Below, piece by piece: positions 1-11,500 of a stretch of 64,000 nt of DNA. The position numbers were made by a program, and so were the translations under genes. The stretch is from assembly GCA_013396655.1 (NCBI GenBank), contig WBMV01000087.1, positions 43,646 to 107,645 of the forward strand, in the 5' to 3' direction. The notes beneath the pieces are model-generated. The model made no database searches. It was not told the DNA's origin and saw nothing but the letters and a program-made list of their open reading frames with translations. Origin of the DNA: Campylorhamphus procurvoides (lineage: Eukaryota; Chordata; Aves; Passeriformes; Dendrocolaptidae). Within the stretch, counting starts at the first letter, position 1, and every line of letters starts with the position of its first letter.

Positions 1-1008
1 TTATGAAGCAGTGGAGAAATATGGAAACTTGCCCACATGTTTGCAAGAAACAGCCATGCTCTCTCACATCCAGCATGCAGCATTATCACAGCATCTCTAA
101 TTTCAAAAGTCACTGGAATCATCCATATCATAAAACAAAAAAAACAAGAAGCAAACAGCATCCCACACAACACCCTTCCTTGAGCTAGCTGCTAACACCT
201 ACAGCGCAACCCTTCTGAATGACGTGATCATCACCAATTGATTTCTCAGCCATTTAAACCAGACGCATATTTGGCTACTAGTGTTATTTTTTAATATAAT
301 ATTATGTTTGTACACTGGATTGCAGATATTTACATAGCATTGGGATTTCCGAATCCTCAAAATCATTATTAGTTTTACAAGTTCTGGAGAAAGGTTATAA
401 TCCTTGGCATTTCAGGAAGATAATTTTATGACTCCAATTTCCATGTCTTAAATGCAATATTTATATCAATTCCTGCAATAAGAAACAAAAAAAAATTCTT
501 CTAAATTCTAAGTACACATCTACTAATCAATTTTGTTTTATTTACTTAAAACTTCAGCATGGACTTTATGAATATCAGTTATATATTTGGAAAACTTCCT
601 GTGAAAGATGAAAAATAATCAAAACCAAACTGAAGTGTGCCATTTATTCTTAATAGTACCTCCCTGGATTAGCTGCAGAGTAGGTATAGCACAATATTGC
701 CAGAGCTCTTGGGGTCTGCAGACTTTAGAAAATAAGCTTTGCTGTTCAGACAGGGTATAGCTAACTTTAATCATAAATTCTGTCTGAAGAGTCCTCCCCT
801 AAGGTTGAGTCTTTTTGATTCAATAGATTGCAGTGCAATGGTAAGCTCTACCAACATATTTTAATTATGCCAAGCAAGTAGAAATACACTGAAATACATG
901 TTAATGGATTATTTTTGGGGTTATTTTGAAGTCCTGTGAAGTTGCATTAAGATGGGGCACAATTTATGCGAATGCTGCATCAAAACAGCTGTCTACAAAC
1001 TTTAAAAA
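1..1008. other. Unique AT-rich sequence, no gene seen
   Basis: AT-rich DNA with short A and T runs. The only open frame near the start is 61 codons and has no recognisable domain or codon pattern. I see no repeat family, RNA gene or convincing splice-bounded exon here. Confidence 0.6.
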
Positions 1009-1435
1009 TCACAGAACCATAGAATCAACTAGGCTGGAAAAGACCTCTGAAATCATCTAGTCCAACTTTTGATGGGACACCACCTGGACCATGGCACTGA
1101 GTGCCACATCCCATCTTTCCTTAAACCCCGCCAGGGGCAGTGACTCCAGCACCTCCCTGGGCANCTTTTGATGGGACACCACCATGTCACCTTGACCATG
1201 GCACCGAGTGCCACATCCCATCTTTCCTTAAACCCTGCCAGGGGCAGTGACTCCAGCACCTCCCTGGGCAGCCCTTTCCAATGTTTTATCAGCCATTATG
1301 TGAAGAATTTCTTCCCAATGTCNCACACTGGCTCATGTTCAGCCACTGCTGACCAGCACCCCAGGTCCTCTTCCACTGGGGCACTTTCCAGCCACTCTGT
1401 CCCCAGCCTGCAGCAAGAAGGTGATGAGTATGTCT
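1009..1435 (-). mobile_element. CR1 LINE fragment, 3' end, internally rearranged
   Basis: Starts with the inverted CR1 tail (AATCACAGAACCATAGAATC) followed by GGCTGGAAAAGACCTCTGA, the usual reverse-complemented 3' end of bird CR1, so the element runs right to left. The block at about 1066-1163 is repeated at about 1165-1270 with small differences (the second copy has about 12 extra bases), and the two are separated by a single N at 1164. At 1323 another N marks a jump from the 3' region to sequence that resembles an upstream part of CR1 ORF2 (CACACTGGCTCATGTTCAGC). No usable reading frame remains. The CR1 identity is firm; the subfamily is not determined. Confidence 0.9.
1066..1270. repeat. 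About 100-bp direct duplication around an N, inside CR1
   Basis: CTTTTGATGGGACACCACC and CCAGGGGCAGTGACTCCAGC each occur twice, on either side of the N at 1164. The copies differ by a short insertion and a few substitutions. This could be a real tandem duplication or two assembled ends that were not merged. Confidence 0.75.
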
Positions 1436-2574
1436 GACCTTTCCCACTATCAAGGGACAATTTCAAAAGATGGAAATCACATCGTCTCAGCCACTAGACT
1501 GTGCAAATTCCTGAATGTTACTTCCATAGGTTAGGTCAAGCCCCACAGCTTGGCATACCTAAGAGCACCCATTCTCAAAACACTTCTTATTCATGCCATC
1601 AGGCCAAAGTAGACCTTGTTCCAGGCAGTGCCTGTGGCACCCATCACAAGTGCTTCATTAAGAACTGTGTTTCCAAGTATTCTCTCAGAAAATTCATTTT
1701 CCACAATGGGGTGGGGGAGGGGGTTGGGGGAGTGAAAGCACAAGAGCAGATGCCACCTTAATTCTACCTGAGGCACAAACTATTTACTTCTACCTACTGT
1801 CACACACTCCAGACATACTCTCCCAACTCCCTAAACTGCAGAAGCAAAAATCATCCCAGTACTTATTTAGTTGCATATTTATAACCAGCCCTTGGTCATG
1901 CTAGTGTTTTTTTTCCTTCCCACCAAACACAGATCCGAAGCCAAGACAGTTATTTTCGCTGAGTCCTCCTCCAAAGAACATTTCCCATGACTGCATGCAT
2001 AACCACACTGCCACATGCCACGTGCTGCACCTCCAAGCTAATGAATGCTAATTCAGGCACTGCCTTGCCTAGCCTGGGATATCCTATTTATTGGCAGTCC
2101 AAATCCAGACTACAATACACAACCAGACAGACTTCTATTGCAAAAGTTAATACATGGTTTCAGTAACGTTACTCATATCCCAAAACATGAAGTACTGCCA
2201 AAGGCAAAACACAGACTCATCACAACTATAACATATGTGTCTAGATTTCACACTGGAGATGATTTACCTCGCACTGGTTTAGACCACAGATAAAGACAAC
2301 ATTAATTGGACTAATTTGGAGCCCTGAGTCTAAATTTTCCAAGCTGGTTGATTTTAAGATATTTTAATAGCATTCTGACAATATTCATCGTTACAAAAGT
2401 TAAAAATTTCTATTCCTTGCACAGCATCACATAAATGGACATACAATTTCTGCTTCATTCCAAATACAGCAATAGTTATTATTTTGACTTTTATTGTACA
2501 GCCTTTCGTGATTTCATGATCCTCTGTAACAAAGAAGTGCTCTTTCCCTTCTTGGCAGCATTTTGTTACTTTAT
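1436..2574. other. Unique sequence between CR1 pieces
   Basis: AT-rich to mixed sequence. It includes a short G-rich patch (GGGGTGGGGGAGGGGGTTGG at about 1708). No exon with flanking splice signals and no repeat family was recognised. The open frames of 60-89 codons look like chance. Confidence 0.5.
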
Positions 2575-3560
2575 TACAGAATCACAGAATATGCCAAGTT
2601 GGAAGGGACTCACAAAAATCATCATGTCCAAGCCTCAGCCCTGCACAGGATCATCCCCAAGAGTCACACCCTGTGCCCAAGAGTATCATCCAGATGCTTC
2701 TTGAGCTCTGTCAGCCTTGGTGCTGTGCCCACTGCCCTGGGGAGCCTGTTCAGTGCCCAACCATCCTCTGGGGGAAGAACCTTTTTCTAATATCCAACCT
2801 AAACCTCCCCTGACACAACTTCAGGCCATTCCCTCAGGTCCTGTCCCTGGTCACCACTGGTCATCCCGGCTGGGATGCTTTGCCTGATGCCCCCAGGACA
2901 GGGTTGGCCCTCCTGGCTGCCAGGGCACTGCTGACTCAGGTTCAACTTGCCCTCGACCAGGACCCCCAGGGCCCTTTCCCTGGCACTGCTTTCCAGCATC
3001 TCATTCCCCACTCTGTCCATACATCCTGGATTGCCCCATCCCAGGTGCACAATCCGGCACTTTCCCCTCTTGAACTCCCCATGGTTGGTGATTTCCCAGC
3101 CCTCTGATGTGTCCAGGTCTCTCTGCAGGGCCTCCCTGCCTTCCAGGGACTCAACAGCTCCTCCCAGGTTTGTGTCACCTGCAGACTTGCTCAGTGTCCC
3201 TTCCAGTCCTGTGTCCCAGTCATTTATGGAGATGTTGAAGAGCACAGGGCCCAGGTGGAGCCCTGTGGAACCCCACTAGTGACAGGTGGCCACTCTGATG
3301 TCACCCCATTCACTGTTACCCTCTGTGCTCGACCCGTGAGCCAATTGCTCACCCACCTGATGTGTTTATCCAGCTGTGCTGGACATTTTGTCCTGTGAGA
3401 GACAGTATCGAAAACTTTAATGAAATCCCAAAAGATGACACCAACTGGCTTCCCTTGATCAGCTGGGTGGGTTACCTTGTTATGAAAGGGAATCAGGTTT
3501 GCTAAGCAGGACTTTCCTCTCCTGAAGCCGTGCTGGCTCTGACCAGGGACTGGGTTTCAT
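2575..3560 (-). mobile_element. CR1 LINE copy with degraded ORF2 reverse transcriptase
   Basis: The 3' end is at the left (ACAGAATCACAGAATATGCC) and the element reads right to left. A 148-codon open frame on the - strand at 2799-3245 matches the C-terminal part of CR1 ORF2 reverse transcriptase: LFNISINDWD, then LSKSAGDT where active families have a FADDT-type catalytic block, then GKCRIVHLGWGNP. The change at the catalytic block (SAGD, positions about 3174-3185) removes one of the paired aspartates, so the enzyme would be dead. Compared with the copy at 36757-37868, this one lacks about 280 bp between about 2857 and 2858. CR1 mobilises itself by target-primed reverse transcription; this copy is a 5'-truncated fossil. 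Confidence 0.93.
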
Positions 3561-3572
3561 TTGTAACTGGGT

Positions 3573-3703
3573 TTTTTTAGTGCTTTCTTGCTGCCTTTAA
3601 ACTATGTGACACTTTGGGATGGTCCTGCACAGGGCTAAGAGTTGGACTCGGTGGTTCTTCTGTGTCCCTTCCAACTCAGCATATTCTGTGATTTTGTGAT
3701 ACT
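3573..3703 (+). mobile_element. CR1 LINE 3' end, opposite orientation
   Basis: GGTCCTGCACAGGGCTAAG, then GTTGGACTCGGTGGTTCTTC, then CCCTTCCAACTCAGCATATT and CTGTGATTTTGTGA. This is a CR1 3' terminus on the + strand. It lies next to the - strand copy ending at about 3560, so the two elements have their 3' ends facing outwards and form an inverted repeat (2577-2612 with 3668-3700). Coding sequence is absent. Confidence 0.88.
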
Positions 3704-6700
3704 GACCATGGGTATGGTCATTAGCTCTCTTATTAGTCATTTCTTTTTTACACCACTATCTTACATTCCTTGCTCTTCATTTCCCCTTTTAAAGCAGCCC
3801 ATGTTTGTTTCATTGTTGCTCCCACAGTTCCCTTTTACTCCAATGGAATTTGGTTTGCTTTACTGGAAATGTGACTTTATGCACAATCAGCAGGACAACA
3901 TGGCACAATTCCAATTTTTAGTAATACTTCCCAATATAGAGTTTGAGTTCATTAAGTCAGCAGATACTTCAAGCTTTCAGTGGCTCATTTTACAAGGGTT
4001 TAATAGCTTGCTAATGCTATATTCTGCTGGCACAAAGTCACTGTCTTTAGCACCTAGGTGAATTATGATGTCATGGACATTTTTAAACTCTCAAGAGCAA
4101 ATCCAAAACTAAATTTACCTGTTACCAATTAAGAAATAAAGGTTATTTTAAAGTCTTATCTCTACTATAAGATGTGACCAAGAAAGGACCAGCAATTTGA
4201 TGTGTTTCACTTGTCATATTTTTCTTCCTATATTAACAGGAAATAATTTTTATGTCCTTTTCTTCCTGCTTCAACCATGTTTCTTGCCTGTATCTAATAG
4301 ATAGGATAAAAGCAAAACTGGTTTCAGTGATTTTTTGAGCTGTGCTATATTCTCATCAGGGATACATTGAAGTTTTTAGAAGTCTAATTTATAGACATTT
4401 TGGATTCTTTGGTTCTGAATCATCTATCTTTCAAGATTGCATATGGCATCAAAATACCATTCTTTTTATTATAATAGGAACAATTTTGCTTCAGTAACTG
4501 AAGCTCAGTTATTTCTATTAGTATCCCATCTTTCTGAACAAAAAAATTTAAAAATGCACCAAACAGACTGGGTTAGGCATTAGTACAGATTCCACATAAC
4601 AATGTCCAGCAGACTGAATTGTATGTACTGGTAGGTAGCTGAAGCTGCTGTTAGGTATGCAGCACCTACACTGTAGATAAATAACAAAGTTTAGTCTTGA
4701 GGGAATTAAATCCATCATTTAAGAACTCAGGATATTTGTAGTTTGTTTTTCAGCTGCTGTGGTGATTTTTTTTCTGTCACAGAGCTATTTGATATGCTTA
4801 GGTTATATTTTTAAGTCTTGAAAAACTTATGCAGAAAAGGTACTGCTACTTTAAAAACCCTGCCTGTAAGATTGATATCAAGGATCTGAAGCCCTAAAGG
4901 GACCTTAACCTCTGGCATTACTAATGGCTACACTGTAGTATCTCATTGAAACATTTATTTCACTTAATTAATAATGTTGTTAATTAAAAAGGATATATTT
5001 TTTCACAGTCATCTCATTACTGATGAACAGAGTACACCAGAAGAATTTTAAAAATGCTTATGCACAAACCAGTTATCCTAGGGAGCCTCAGCCAGACCAG
5101 ACTTCAGACTTTCTGACCCAAAGATGTTGGTATCCTCCATTCAGTATGGCCAACACTATTCATGTTGTGTGTGATCTGCTTTGGAAAACACAGGGAACAG
5201 AAATTCCTGCTAAATACTGCTGAGCACACTGTGTTTATGTTCCATCAAATAGACTGCAGCTCCATGTGGACCAAGATAAAAGTTTAGATTGTTCTAAATC
5301 TTCTCATGATGAAGTAAACTCAGAAGCCCTTCTAAGATCATAATTTTTCAATTTGCTTTTTAAACAGGTCTACTTTTCACTGTGAAAATCTAGCATAACT
5401 CCCAAACTTTTCAAAATAGAAGCTTTATGACAGACACATATTGCACAAGGTCAATTGATCACACAGCCAAACCTGAGTGTCACTATTTAAAAGCACAGCT
5501 ATGTACATTTCTTTCAAATGCTTCTGGATGAGACACAGATATGGATAAGCTCACACCTGAGGTTACAGACAGACAAAGGCTGACCAAGGGGCACACAGTA
5601 TCTTGACATGAGACCCAGAAGCACTGACAAGTTGTGACAACCAGGAGAACAGAATATTCTCCTTAACCCCAGAGGCCACTTTGCCCCTGTGAATGTTCAG
5701 TTTTTGTTCTCACACATTTGTTTGCACCCACTGAAACAAACCGAAATGCGATGTTGTTGCTCACAGCCATATGTGAAAGCAATATTCATCATGTGTTGGC
5801 AGTCCATGGCTGTGCAGCCACTGTTTACCTGAGAACTTCTCTGGTAAAAATCTCTACAAAAGGCAACGTTGAAGAACTGAGTGATTTTTTTCTTGTACCA
5901 ACTGCGATGCAGTTCTGTGTTTCAATAGCTGATGAGGGTGCATGCCACAGCATCTGACATTATCTTGCTGCTTGGAGCACGATAATGGAAAGCCTGTTGA
6001 AAGAAGGCTTTCTTCAGCCTCCTTCAGCAACCTTTGTACCAAACTCAACTCAGCTACTTGAACATTAGGCCCACGTAGACAGCTTAATGCTGTGGAGGTG
6101 TACAGAGCTATTTTAAAAATCTGTAATTTTATAATTTTCCTAAATTACAGGGGAAAAGTTGAGATTATTACTAAAGCACTTAAAAACTCTAAAGGTTAAA
6201 TATCTGGATAAAAGTTGCCAGTGCTCTTTCAAAGCCTATGATTTAAAGAGAAAATGATATCCTTTCAACACAATTAGGCAAAATGTACAGAACCATGAAA
6301 CACTTCTATGTTCGTCTTTGCAGCTGATTTAGATTTCAATGTAACTGTAAGATATTTTCTTCTTTTCATTGCTCACATAGAACATAATTCTTATCTCTTT
6401 CAAACCCAAATGCAAGTTCATTTTAACCATTATCTTGTTACTTGTCATAATATCCAGTGCACCTCCTTTCATAAAAACCTGGAACAGCCTTCCAACCAAC
6501 TCCAGGCTTTGGTAGAAAATTATGTAATTTGCAATAGGTTCATGAGAGGCAGCAGGATACATGTCTTAATACATAAACACACACAAGAAATTAGGAATGA
6601 CAAATGATAATGCCCTTCTGTAGAACACCCCCTCCATCATAACTACATACAGCTACAAGGACTGATCTTACCTTTGCCACTATACTGTAACCCCAAACAA

Positions 6701-9700
6701 AGCATCCTGATGAACCCATTGAGAGTATTAAAACCAATACACAGATTTTACCTTCTTTCTTAGAAAATACTATAGTCTGACCTTCCACTTAGCCTGGGTC
6801 ACACAAACTGTCACATCAATTAATGCCACCCTTCCTGAGTAGCAAGGAAGCTGACCAGCAAGAAGCTACAGGACTCTTAAAAGCCAGAGATGGTAGTCAC
6901 TACCGTGGACAGGGAGGCAAGGCTGGTTTTAAGTATCTGTTACTGCCACAAGACCACCTATTTCAGGTAGGAGGATTGAAAATGTCTTGTAAAACATGCC
7001 TTCCACAATTGCTACAGGCTGGAGAATATTAGTCTCACTGATTTTGTACTATGTAAAATAAAGTTATAGGCACTGCAAGGAATAAATGTAAAAGAAGTTT
7101 GCAGTTTCTCTTATTAAACATAATGTTTAAATAAGGAATTGTCTCACTATTTAACTTAAAATACCTGGAGAACTTGCAACTACTTTTTTTAACTTGGAGG
7201 CACAAATGCCATCAAGTTAATCATAGATGTATTTTTTAAGTAGATTGCAGGATCCCACAAAAATCAGTATCACAGATTCTGTTTAGCCTCTCATTAATAC
7301 ACAGTGATACATGAAGTGCAGGCCAGGAAAGCACTCAAAATTCTGCCTCCAAATATTTTCAAAGTTTGACATCCTGCAAAAAAGAATTTAACAGTGCAGG
7401 ATCAAGGTGGATTCGTGGTCTGAAGCCTGGGGATCATGAAGACATCAGAAAGCCTAAGAAAATACGTTTAACATCAGAAAGAATTTGGAGCCTAAAAACA
7501 AAAGTTTATGTTCCTCTTCTTGCTTGGCAATTTTTGAATTGAATACATTTTTAATGCAATTTATTGCTGTGCCATCCAAGGGAATTAGTTTATAACAGGA
7601 GAAGAACACAGCAAAATAGCTGGAATGTCACATGTCAAACTCCTGAGGAAATATGTTGGGGTTTTTTTTCCTATGCTTATACATTTATCAAGCATTAAAA
7701 GAAAAAATTAACCACAGATAATGTTACATACTATTTACCTCTCAGAATATTCAGTAACAGAGAATGAATTACAAAATGTGAAGATGATAGAGAGCAGGGA
7801 AAAAACATGTTTAACACAAGGACAAAAATTTTCTTTGGGGAACATCCTTGAGTACAGGATAGGCTGAACAATTCACATATATTAAATTCAAATACACATC
7901 CAAAAGCAGTTTCTGAGCACTGTTGAAGGAGCAGCTCTCAGCAAACACTACATGGAGCTACATAACATTTAATGGAAGGTATTCTGAAAGTGAAACTCAC
8001 TTTGAAACCATTCAAATCATCAGCCAATACTTTCACTAACTCACAGCTGTTTGAGACCAGACCTAGAAAGGGAGACAGGCAATCTGAAGGAGTTTCAGCC
8101 TTACTTTTAGGTTAGCATTTACCACAGTGCAATACACAAGCACCTCAGTTTAATAATACATAGTCCCACACACGGTTTGAGATGGCTACTCATGCTCAAA
8201 GTTCAAAGACTTTCAATATGTATTACAACATTGTGTAAATTATTTCATCAACAGCCAACTTTCCTATAATGAAATAACTATGCATACATAGCTTTGTAAT
8301 ATTCACAGCATAAAATCGTAACTCTTTCTAACCACAATGGAATTAAAGTTAATAAATACCAAGATGACTCGGATTAATTTAAAATTCAGTTAAATCAATT
8401 AGATCATCTGGAAGAAAAGACAATGGATTGTGTTTAACAGATGTTATTAATCTCATGACAACTTCTCGATTTACATTTGAAGTTTCCTGCTTTTATTTCA
8501 GACTTGCAAAATGTTCTTACATGCTTAGAAGCTTATCTAACTTTTCTAGTTATGCTAGCAATTAAGACATTTTCTCTAGCACTGCAAAACTTGCCTCACT
8601 TTCACTCTTACAGATAATGTTATTAGAATTAATGACATTGTTATGAATTCTGTTAAATACAGAGGAAGCACATCCAGCAAAAAATCAGAGTTTAAGTTAA
8701 ATCCATGAAAACCTTTTCTGTAGGTAGTTATTGACCTTTCTGAAATTAGTACTTCCATTTTAGGATTTGAAAAACAGGTCTATATATGGCTATATAGATG
8801 CATAAAAGGGAAGAAAATTAAACATTTTAATTTTTAAGGTAGTAAAAACAATTGAGTATAATAGTATGAATCACTGGCACTAACAAGATTGCAAAAGTAA
8901 TTTCCACTTAACTCATTTCACTCAACCCAAAGACTCACATACCTACATGAGTTTATTTTTCAATTTTTCCTACTTTTGTCAAAGATATAATTACATCATT
9001 TATTTCTAAGTCTATCATAAGCAAAGACACTCATTTAACACAACAATGTCCCTCCAGCTCAGACCATCAAAGAAGAATTATTCTGAGCCTATCCAGTAAA
9101 AAATGTAATGTGCTTCCAGCAAACAATCCAACAATTCTGCTGGCATACATACAGCGATAAATTGTGCCACAAGGTCTGGATTCTTGTGGTAAAAGGGAAA
9201 ATAACTTTCACCATATTAAGATTTTATAGATTTATCAGCATTAGCTCAACATGAATACCCTCCAGTCTGGCTGAAGCACAATTTAGGACACTGAAACTTG
9301 ACTAAAAAGTCCATTCTAACCCAGCACAGTGTGTGGCCCTAAGGACCAAAATCAAAAGGTGCAAGAATGATGCTCACCCTGAAAAAGTTGATTAAACAGC
9401 AGGCTATCATCTAGCCAAGAAATACAACAAGGTATTAATGAATCAGCCACAGCAGATAATCAACCATATCAGGACTTCAGTCCTGGAGATTTGCTAGCCT
9501 AAAGTCTGAGTTTTGTTTCTGGGTTTTTTCTGAATATTGGTGTGCAGCCCCAGTGCCCCTTGAAGAACTTTACTTCCCATCTCTACCCTTCCAACCATCA
9601 GAGCCAACATGCTCTCAGCCTGAGAGCTACCCCTGCTAAGGGCTCATGCTGAAGAAGACAAGGAGACCAGTCACTAACAGTATTCCAAACTATTTCTCAC

Positions 9701-10010
9701 TGTCCAGTCCTTTCTTCATTCCATCATATAGGAAAATCATTACACCTAAATGACTGCCAAAATCTGCCTTTCTATCACAACTGGGTTCAAAATTTTATGT
9801 GGCACTATGACAAAACTTAATAGCACTCCTCTGAATTTATACTGCTCAGGTTCCCAGCTAGACCAAATACTGATAGCTCTTGCTGCCACCACCCACATAA
9901 AAAAATCTTTATCTTGGTTGAAGATAATGGGACTGAGCACTTCTAAAATTACTTCTCTTTTGTCAGAAATACTTTTACAAAACCTTATGTAAAGCATGAA
10001 ATTAGTTTTT
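3704..10010. other. Long unique AT-rich stretch, no gene recognised
   Basis: About 6.3 kb with no recognised repeat family and no convincing exon. A - strand donor-like site (AAAG then GTAAGATC, reverse complement of about 6668-6677) lacks a good acceptor. The open frame at 3642-4061 (139 codons) begins inside the CR1 tail and has no domain. Frames near 5718, 6308 and 9746 are short and uninformative. Confidence 0.5.
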
Positions 10011-10041
10011 ATACATATGCATATATATATATATACATATA
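10011..10041. repeat. AT dinucleotide microsatellite
   Basis: ATACATATGC followed by seven AT units and ACATATAC. Short, imperfect at both ends. Confidence 0.9.
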
Positions 10042-10698
10042 CTATTTGATTTCATGCAAAATTTCCTTGGCATTTGTGGCTCACAAAAAACCCCTCTTGT
10101 TCTTCTACAGGTTATATCGTATTGTGTACACTCAGATATGTAAAGAACCATCATTAATATGAAATTACCATAAGTAGAAATATTATGTCACATTGCCTCT
10201 TCTTTCTCTGCAATCTTGTTTCCCATCACAAATAATAGATTAGAGTAAAATACAGAAAATAGGAGGAACAGGAATAGAACTTGTAACTAAACTGCCAGGG
10301 CTGATAACCTATTTAAAAGAAACATACCCTTAAAGAGAGAAAAAGAGGTAAAATGTACAAAGGCTCTTTTCAAGTACACGTCGATAAAAAGCTTGATGAT
10401 ATATTAATTCTAAAGACAGCAATGTTCAACTGACAGTCATTTCTGAGCATCAGCATCCAAAGCAATGACAAACTGGGATTTATAAGATCTGATGATTATT
10501 TTCTAATAATTTGTACTTATAGATGCTTCCTTTCACTTCATGAGCCATGAAGAACACTTCAAAAGGAGGAAAGTAAGGGTCTTCCAAGTAAAATGACAAA
10601 GTTGCCTTCAATTATTTTTTTTTCATATGTGGAAAGGTTCTTAATCATTTGTAATGGCACTGACCTGGCCAGGCTTTCAAGAGCATTGCTATTGGCCT

Positions 10699-10735
10699 TT
10701 CTGTGGGTGGTTTTTCCTGCCCACCACCCACAGAA
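10699..10735. repeat. Hairpin, perfect 12-bp stem
   Basis: TTCTGTGGGTGG at 10699-10710 pairs perfectly with CCACCCACAGAA at 10724-10735 across a 13-base loop. It lies in a locally GC-richer block (about 10640-10960) that has several overlapping open frames but no recognisable protein. The function is unknown. Confidence 0.7.
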
Positions 10736-11113
10736 GCAGCAGGCTGCCTTTTGTCCCAACCAGGTCATTATACTGCCACCAAGCCTTCCCAGGCCCTTCA
10801 GAGGGGGCTGAAGTGTTCTCAGGGAGAGGAAGGCAAATGGAAAACTAACGAAAGGGCAGCTGCAGAGCTGCATCTTTCCACAAGCCAATGTGTTTCCAAG
10901 GCTATTGAAAGTACCACATGTGGACCTCCAGCTCTGGGGCTGCCCAGCACTCCAGTGAAATAAAAGCAGTTTAAAGATGCACATTCTGCTTCTGCATTAG
11001 GAGGAAGTGAAATGCTTTGGGCATTAAGAAAAACCTTCTTGGTTCAAACTTCTTGGTTCATATTGTAAGCTCCAACACCTAGAAAAGTGCCACTGACAGA
11101 GAAACAAGTCAGT

Positions 11114-11164
11114 GTTTCTGACTTGTTTCAGAAACAAGTCAGAAACAAGTGACTTGTTTCTGAC
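11114..11164. repeat. Two overlapping perfect palindromes
   Basis: GTTTCTGACTTGTTTC (11114-11129), one base, then its exact reverse complement (11131-11146). Overlapping this, GTCAGAAACAAGT (11138-11150), one base, then its exact reverse complement (11152-11164). Degenerate copies of the same GAAACAAG word flank it at 11101-11110 and about 11166-11173. The local series looks like an inverted duplication built from one short word. Confidence 0.9.
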
Positions 11165-11210
11165 AAGAAACAAGGGTTCCTTCTGAACCCTTTCACCAGA
11201 AGGAAAGAAA

Positions 11211-11271
11211 TTTAGATTAGTTTAGATTAGGATTAGATTAGATTAGATTAGATTAGATTAGATTAGATTAA
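11211..11271. repeat. ATTAG pentanucleotide microsatellite
   Basis: Repeated GATTA units, imperfect at the left (TTTAGATTAGTTTAGATTAG) and regular from about 11229. The right edge passes directly into a CR1 3' end, so the array probably grew from the CR1 tail. Confidence 0.92.
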
Positions 11272-11500
11272 TAGAATACCTTCAGTTGGAAGGGGTCTAC
11301 AGCAATCACATTGTGTGACCAATGCCTGACCACTTCAGGACTGATCAAAAGTCAAAGTATGTCATGAAGGACATTGTCCAAATCCCTTTTAAAGACAGAT
11401 AGGCCTGTTGTATGAATATTGTCCCAATGTTTGAACACACTCTGAGCAAAGGAATTTGTCACCCTGCCGTTTTGACAGGAAAACTTTAAGATGGACATCC
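11271..11500 (-). mobile_element. Old CR1 LINE 3' fragment
   Basis: AATAGAATACCTTCAGTTGG then AAGGGGTCTAC, then TGCCTGACCACTTCAGGACT, TGTCCAAATCCCTTTTAAAG and CAATGTTTGAACACACTCTG follow the order of a reverse-complemented CR1 3' region. Divergence is high and no frame is open. The right edge is approximate. Confidence 0.8.

Noticed and set aside
2799..3245. 148-codon - strand frame as a host gene
   Set aside because: It is CR1 ORF2 reverse transcriptase with a damaged catalytic block, so it is part of a LINE fossil.
3642..4061. 139-codon + strand open frame
   Set aside because: It starts inside a CR1 3' tail, has no domain and no splice context; judged chance.
6668..6710. - strand donor AAAG/GTAAGATC with a short upstream segment
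   Set aside because: The acceptor is poor and the segment is only about 35 nt with no identifiable coding content.
11211..11271. Interstitial telomere repeat
   Set aside because: The unit is ATTAG/GATTA (5 bp), not TTAGGG, and it is attached to a CR1 tail.
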